Positions 52,872 to 56,491 of a stretch of DNA of 56,491 nt are shown here, one piece after another. Numbering within the stretch: position 1 is the first letter of the stretch; each line of letters starts with the position of its first letter. The notes below the pieces were generated by a model, which saw only the letters and a program-made list of their open reading frames with translations, did not search any database and was not told the DNA's origin. Source of the DNA: Thomasclavelia spiroformis (GTDB lineage Bacteria > Bacillota_I > Bacilli_A > Erysipelotrichales > Coprobacillaceae). The stretch covers positions 1 through 56,491 of the forward strand of contig JAGZCC010000006.1 of assembly GCA_018369555.1 (NCBI GenBank), written 5' to 3'. A program made the position numbers and the translations under genes.

Positions 52872-55800
52872 ATGGATGATAAATTATTAATATTATTTAA
52901 GAATTTAGGTATTGAAAAAAATACTGAGCGATTAAATGATGGTAAGATAACGAAAGTATTTGTAGGTAAGGATGATAGTTATACTTTTTATTTGTCTTTT
53001 CATAAACTGCTACCATTTGATGAATATCAATTACTAATACAAAACAAAGATAATTTTCCGTTTCCTATAAAATATGTGATTGACTATGAAAATGATGATT
53101 TTACACAAGCAGAATTGTTACCATATATTGGATATCTTTTAGAAATATTAAAACAAAAATATCCAGTTTTTTTAACTTTAACAGCAGATAATTTTAAAGT
53201 AGGACCTATTATTAAAATAGGAGTATGTAACATAATTCAGCTTGAACAATTAACCCAATTAAAAAATGAAATCCAATCATTGTTTGCTCAAGTAGGAATT
53301 AAACGGAATTTTGATTTTTATCTTGATGAAGAAAATGATACTTTTAAAGATATTAAAGAAGAAATGGAAACGTATGAACCAGTTGAAATTGATATATCCC
53401 TTCTTCAAAAAGTCGAAAAACCAATTTTAAAAGAAAACACTTTTCAAAATAAGTATCGTAAAAAAAGTAATGTAATTGATATGAAAATTGAAGAAATAAC
53501 GGATCAAACATTAGATAGTAATATTTGTATCAAAGGTTATGTTTTTAAAACAGATATGATTGTAACTAAGTCAAATAAGCATATTCAAAGTTTATGGGTA
53601 ACTGATTATACAGATTCAATCATTGTTAAACGCTTTGAAAATAATTCAAATAATTCGCTTGAAGAACTAAAATCAATTGGTAAAGGAAATGTTTGGGTTA
53701 AAGTACGTGGAGAGGTACGTTATGATAGTTATGCTCATGAAACGGTAATGATAGCTCGTGAGGTTGAAATTATTAAAGGTCCTGCCCCTAGAAAAGATAC
53801 AAGTGAAGTAAAGAGGGTGGAATTACATACTCATTCAAAAATGTCAGCCATGGATGGAATTGGGACAATTGAGCAGTACATAAAAGCCGTCGCTTCGTGG
53901 GGACATAAAGCAATTGCTGTAACTGACCATGGGAATGTACAATCTTTTCCTGAAGCTCAAAGTGCTAGTTTACAAGCTGGGATAAAGATGATTTATGGTG
54001 TAGAATTTAATATGGTTGAACCGGTTTTGAATATTGTTTATAATCCCATTGATGTATCAATTGAACATGCAACATATGTAGCTTTTGACTTAGAAACAAC
54101 AGGTTTATCGGTGGTTCATGATGGGATTACTGAATTTGGTGCGGTTAAAATAAAAAATGGTGAAGTAATTGATCGAATGCAAAAATTTATTAATCCAGGA
54201 AAAACAATTTCTTCGCGAATTAGTAGTCTTACTAATATTACAAATGAAATGGTAAAAAATGAACCTGCTATTGATGAAGTTTTACCTGAAATTATGGAAT
54301 TTTTTGATGATTGTATTTTGGTTGCTCATAATGCAAGTTTCGATGTCGGTTTTTTAAATGAGAATTTAAAAAGAAATAATATGCCTGAAATTAAAAATCC
54401 TATTATTGATTCATTAGCACTAGCAAGAGCTATATTAAAACCGATGAAATCATATCGATTAGGAAATGTTTGTCGTAGTTATCGTGTTAATTATGATGAT
54501 GAAATAGCCCATCGTGCTGACTATGATGCTAAAGTGCTTGGTGATGTATTTAATTTAATGATTCATCAAATTATGCAAAGTGGAAAATATAGTTTGTTAG
54601 ATGTTTATAAGCTGACAAGTAATGATGTTTATAAAATTGTATATCCATATCATATGTGTGCTTTAGCGTTGAATAAGACAGGTTTAAAAAATATGTTTAA
54701 ATTAGTCAGTGAGGCTAATACTAAATATTTTCATGGGGAATCAAGAATTCCTAAAGAACGGTTGGAATATTATCGTGAAGGTTTATTGTTTGGAAGTAGC
54801 TGTTATAATAGTGATGTTTTTGAAGCTGCATTGAATTTATCTGATGAACGTTTAGAGAGGGCAATGAAGTTCTATGATTATATTGAAATTCAGCCATTAG
54901 AGGATTATTTTCATTTAATTGAACGTGGTAAATTACAGGATAAAGATGAATTAATCAAATCTTTGCAGCGAATTATTGTTTGTGCTAAAAAATTAAATAA
55001 AATAATTGTGGCGACGGGTGATGTTCATTTTTTGGATGTTAAAGATCGAATTTTTAGAGATGTATTTATTTCAAATCCAACGATTGGGATTGGTCATAAA
55101 GCTCATCCGCTTTGTGATCGACGTAATCCAAAAGCAAAAAATCCATGTCAGTATTTGCGGACTACTGATGAGATGCTTGAATGTTATCCATATTTATCAA
55201 AAGAAGAAACTTACAAATACGTTGTAACAAATACTAATAAGATTGCAGATATGGTTGAAGAGATAAAACCAATTCATGATAAATTATTTACTCCAAAAAT
55301 TGATGGTGCTGATGAAAATTTAAAGAAACTTTGTTATGAAACAGCGTATAAAACTTATGGAAATCCTTTGCCATCAATCGTTGAAAAAAGATTAGAAAAA
55401 GAACTTAGTAATATTATTAAACATGGTTTTGGGGTTATTTATTATATTTCGCATTTACTTGTAAAAAAATCTAATGATGATGGTTATTTGGTTGGATCAA
55501 GAGGATCTGTCGGTTCGTCATTTGTTGCGACAATGTCAGGAATTACAGAGGTTAATCCTTTACCACCCCATTATGTGTGTCCTAATTGTGCTTATAGTGA
55601 GTTTTTGGAAGAGGGGATTATAGCTGATGGTTATGATTTAGAGGATAAGGCTTGTCATAAATGTGGGACAATTATGAAAGGTGAAGGACATAATATTCCT
55701 TTTGAAACTTTTTTGGGATTTAATGCTGATAAAGTTCCTGATATTGACCTTAATTTTTCTGGAGAATATCAGGCAAATGCGCATGCATTTACTAAAGAGA

Positions 55801-56491
55801 TATTTGGCGAAGATCATGTTTTTAGAGCAGGAACGATTTCTACAGTGGCTGAAAAGACAGCATATGGATATGCTAAAGGATATGCAGAATTGATGGAAAA
55901 AGATCAAACTATTAGAAGTGCGGAATTAGAAAGAATTGCAGCTGGATGTGGCGGTGTGAAGCGAACAACTGGACAACACCCTGGAGGGATTATTGTTATT
56001 CCAAGGGATATGGATGTTTTTGATTTTACTCCTTATCAATATCCTGCAGATGATTTAAGTGCAGCATGGAAAACAACTCACTTCGACTTCCATGCAATTC
56101 ATGATAATGTATTAAAGTTTGATATCTTAGGACATGTTGATCCAACTGTAATTCGAGCTTTACAAGATTTAACAGGGGTTGATCCTAAAACAATTCCTAC
56201 TAATGATAAAAAAGTAATGTCGTTATTTACAAGTAGCAAAGCACTTGGGTGTGATTTGGAGTTTATCGGTTGTAAAAGCGGTGCTTTAGGTTTGCCAGAA
56301 TTTGGTACTAATTTTGTACGAGGAATGTTAGATCAAACGCAACCTAACTCTTTTAGCGATCTGGTAATTATTTCTGGATTGTCTCATGGTACTGATGTTT
56401 ATTTAGGAAATGCAGAAAGTTTAATTAAATCGGGTACTTGTACGTTATCTGAAGTTATTGGATGTCGTGATGATATCATGGTTTATTTAAT
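52872..56491 (+). CDS. polC: DNA polymerase III alpha subunit, PolC type (partial, runs off the window)
   Basis: The gene opens with ATG 52872 after GAGGTGG and stays open to the window end, giving 1206 complete codons of an expected ~1430-1450. An N-terminal region and an OB-fold segment (about 195-310) lead to the PHP domain starting VELHTHSKMSAMDG (316). The DnaQ-like proofreading exonuclease is inserted from about 402 (YVAFDLETTGLS), then PHP continues. The polymerase catalytic Asp pair is D957/D959 in PDIDLNFSGEYQ, and a four-cysteine segment (VCPNCAY, CHKCG) lies just before. This form is the main replicase of low-GC Gram-positives. The C-terminal part is missing only because the window ends. 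Confidence 0.96.
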   Translation, partial: MDDKLLILFKNLGIEKNTERLNDGKITKVFVGKDDSYTFYLSFHKLLPFDEYQLLIQNKDNFPFPIKYVIDYENDDFTQAELLPYIGYLLEILKQKYPVFLTLTADNFKVGPIIKIGVCNIIQLEQLTQLKNEIQSLFAQVGIKRNFDFYLDEENDTFKDIKEEMETYEPVEIDISLLQKVEKPILKENTFQNKYRKKSNVIDMKIEEITDQTLDSNICIKGYVFKTDMIVTKSNKHIQSLWVTDYTDSIIVKRFENNSNNSLEELKSIGKGNVWVKVRGEVRYDSYAHETVMIAREVEIIKGPAPRKDTSEVKRVELHTHSKMSAMDGIGTIEQYIKAVASWGHKAIAVTDHGNVQSFPEAQSASLQAGIKMIYGVEFNMVEPVLNIVYNPIDVSIEHATYVAFDLETTGLSVVHDGITEFGAVKIKNGEVIDRMQKFINPGKTISSRISSLTNITNEMVKNEPAIDEVLPEIMEFFDDCILVAHNASFDVGFLNENLKRNNMPEIKNPIIDSLALARAILKPMKSYRLGNVCRSYRVNYDDEIAHRADYDAKVLGDVFNLMIHQIMQSGKYSLLDVYKLTSNDVYKIVYPYHMCALALNKTGLKNMFKLVSEANTKYFHGESRIPKERLEYYREGLLFGSSCYNSDVFEAALNLSDERLERAMKFYDYIEIQPLEDYFHLIERGKLQDKDELIKSLQRIIVCAKKLNKIIVATGDVHFLDVKDRIFRDVFISNPTIGIGHKAHPLCDRRNPKAKNPCQYLRTTDEMLECYPYLSKEETYKYVVTNTNKIADMVEEIKPIHDKLFTPKIDGADENLKKLCYETAYKTYGNPLPSIVEKRLEKELSNIIKHGFGVIYYISHLLVKKSNDDGYLVGSRGSVGSSFVATMSGITEVNPLPPHYVCPNCAYSEFLEEGIIADGYDLEDKACHKCGTIMKGEGHNIPFETFLGFNADKVPDIDLNFSGEYQANAHAFTKEIFGEDHVFRAGTISTVAEKTAYGYAKGYAELMEKDQTIRSAELERIAAGCGGVKRTTGQHPGGIIVIPRDMDVFDFTPYQYPADDLSAAWKTTHFDFHAIHDNVLKFDILGHVDPTVIRALQDLTGVDPKTIPTNDKKVMSLFTSSKALGCDLEFIGCKSGALGLPEFGTNFVRGMLDQTQPNSFSDLVIISGLSHGTDVYLGNAESLIKSGTCTLSEVIGCRDDIMVYL

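Overview
The window looks like chromosome of a low-GC Gram-positive bacterium (Firmicutes/Bacillota). It is strongly AT-rich and its genes carry AGGAGG-type ribosome binding sites. It has a PolC-type replicative polymerase and the usual Firmicute gene orders: rpsP-khpA-rimM-trmD-rplS, lepB-rbgA-rnhB-dprA-topA-trmFO-xerC, and rpsB-tsf-pyrH-frr-uppS-cdsA-dxr-rseP-polC. The overall flavour suggests an Erysipelotrichia/Coprobacillus-Thomasclavelia type gut bacterium. That placement is inference; no rRNA or tRNA gene is present to test it.

Layout. (1) 1-2300: a broken Rpn-type nuclease/transposase remnant, a GNAT acetyltransferase (-), a CapA-like lipoprotein and a small membrane protein. (2) 2300-15110: a ZTP riboswitch with its terminator, followed by one long operon fhs-purE-purC-purM-purN-purH-purD-purL-purB for formyl-THF-dependent purine synthesis; purF and purK are not in it. 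(3) 15110-20740: asnA (-), a CyuA-type cysteine desulfidase, proB-proA and a C_GCAxxG_C_C protein. (4) 20760-25410: a MarR regulator translationally coupled to a heterodimeric ABC exporter, with a strong promoter and a 33-bp perfect palindrome at the predicted transcription start. (5) 25410-33730: an accessory island. (6) 33750-35710: a DUF368 (PopT-like) membrane protein and a second, frameshifted Rpn gene that is about 93% identical over 149 bases to the remnant at the left edge. (7) 35780-56491: housekeeping operons for ribosome biogenesis, tRNA modification, DNA topology, translation factors, lipid/isoprenoid synthesis and the start of polC, which runs off the window.

The accessory island is the most unusual part. 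It holds two small secreted proteins of unrecognised family. Each is preceded by an almost identical ~110-bp promoter block with two direct repeats ACCGTTTAA spaced 20 bp start to start, about 33 bp upstream of a TATGAT -10. This is the architecture of LytTR-regulator promoters in bacteriocin and competence systems. A LytTR response regulator lies between them; its phospho-acceptor Asp is replaced by Asn and no kinase gene is nearby. A second, heavily deleted regulator copy precedes the first block. Downstream are two different MacB-type ABC transporters (ATPase fused to FtsX-like permease) and a broken small membrane-protein gene. Fragments of IS200, IS256 and IS1634 elements, plus a possible IS3 end, sit between the two modules. 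My reading is a self-regulated secreted-protein (bacteriocin-like) system duplicated and partly degraded; function and product family are inference.
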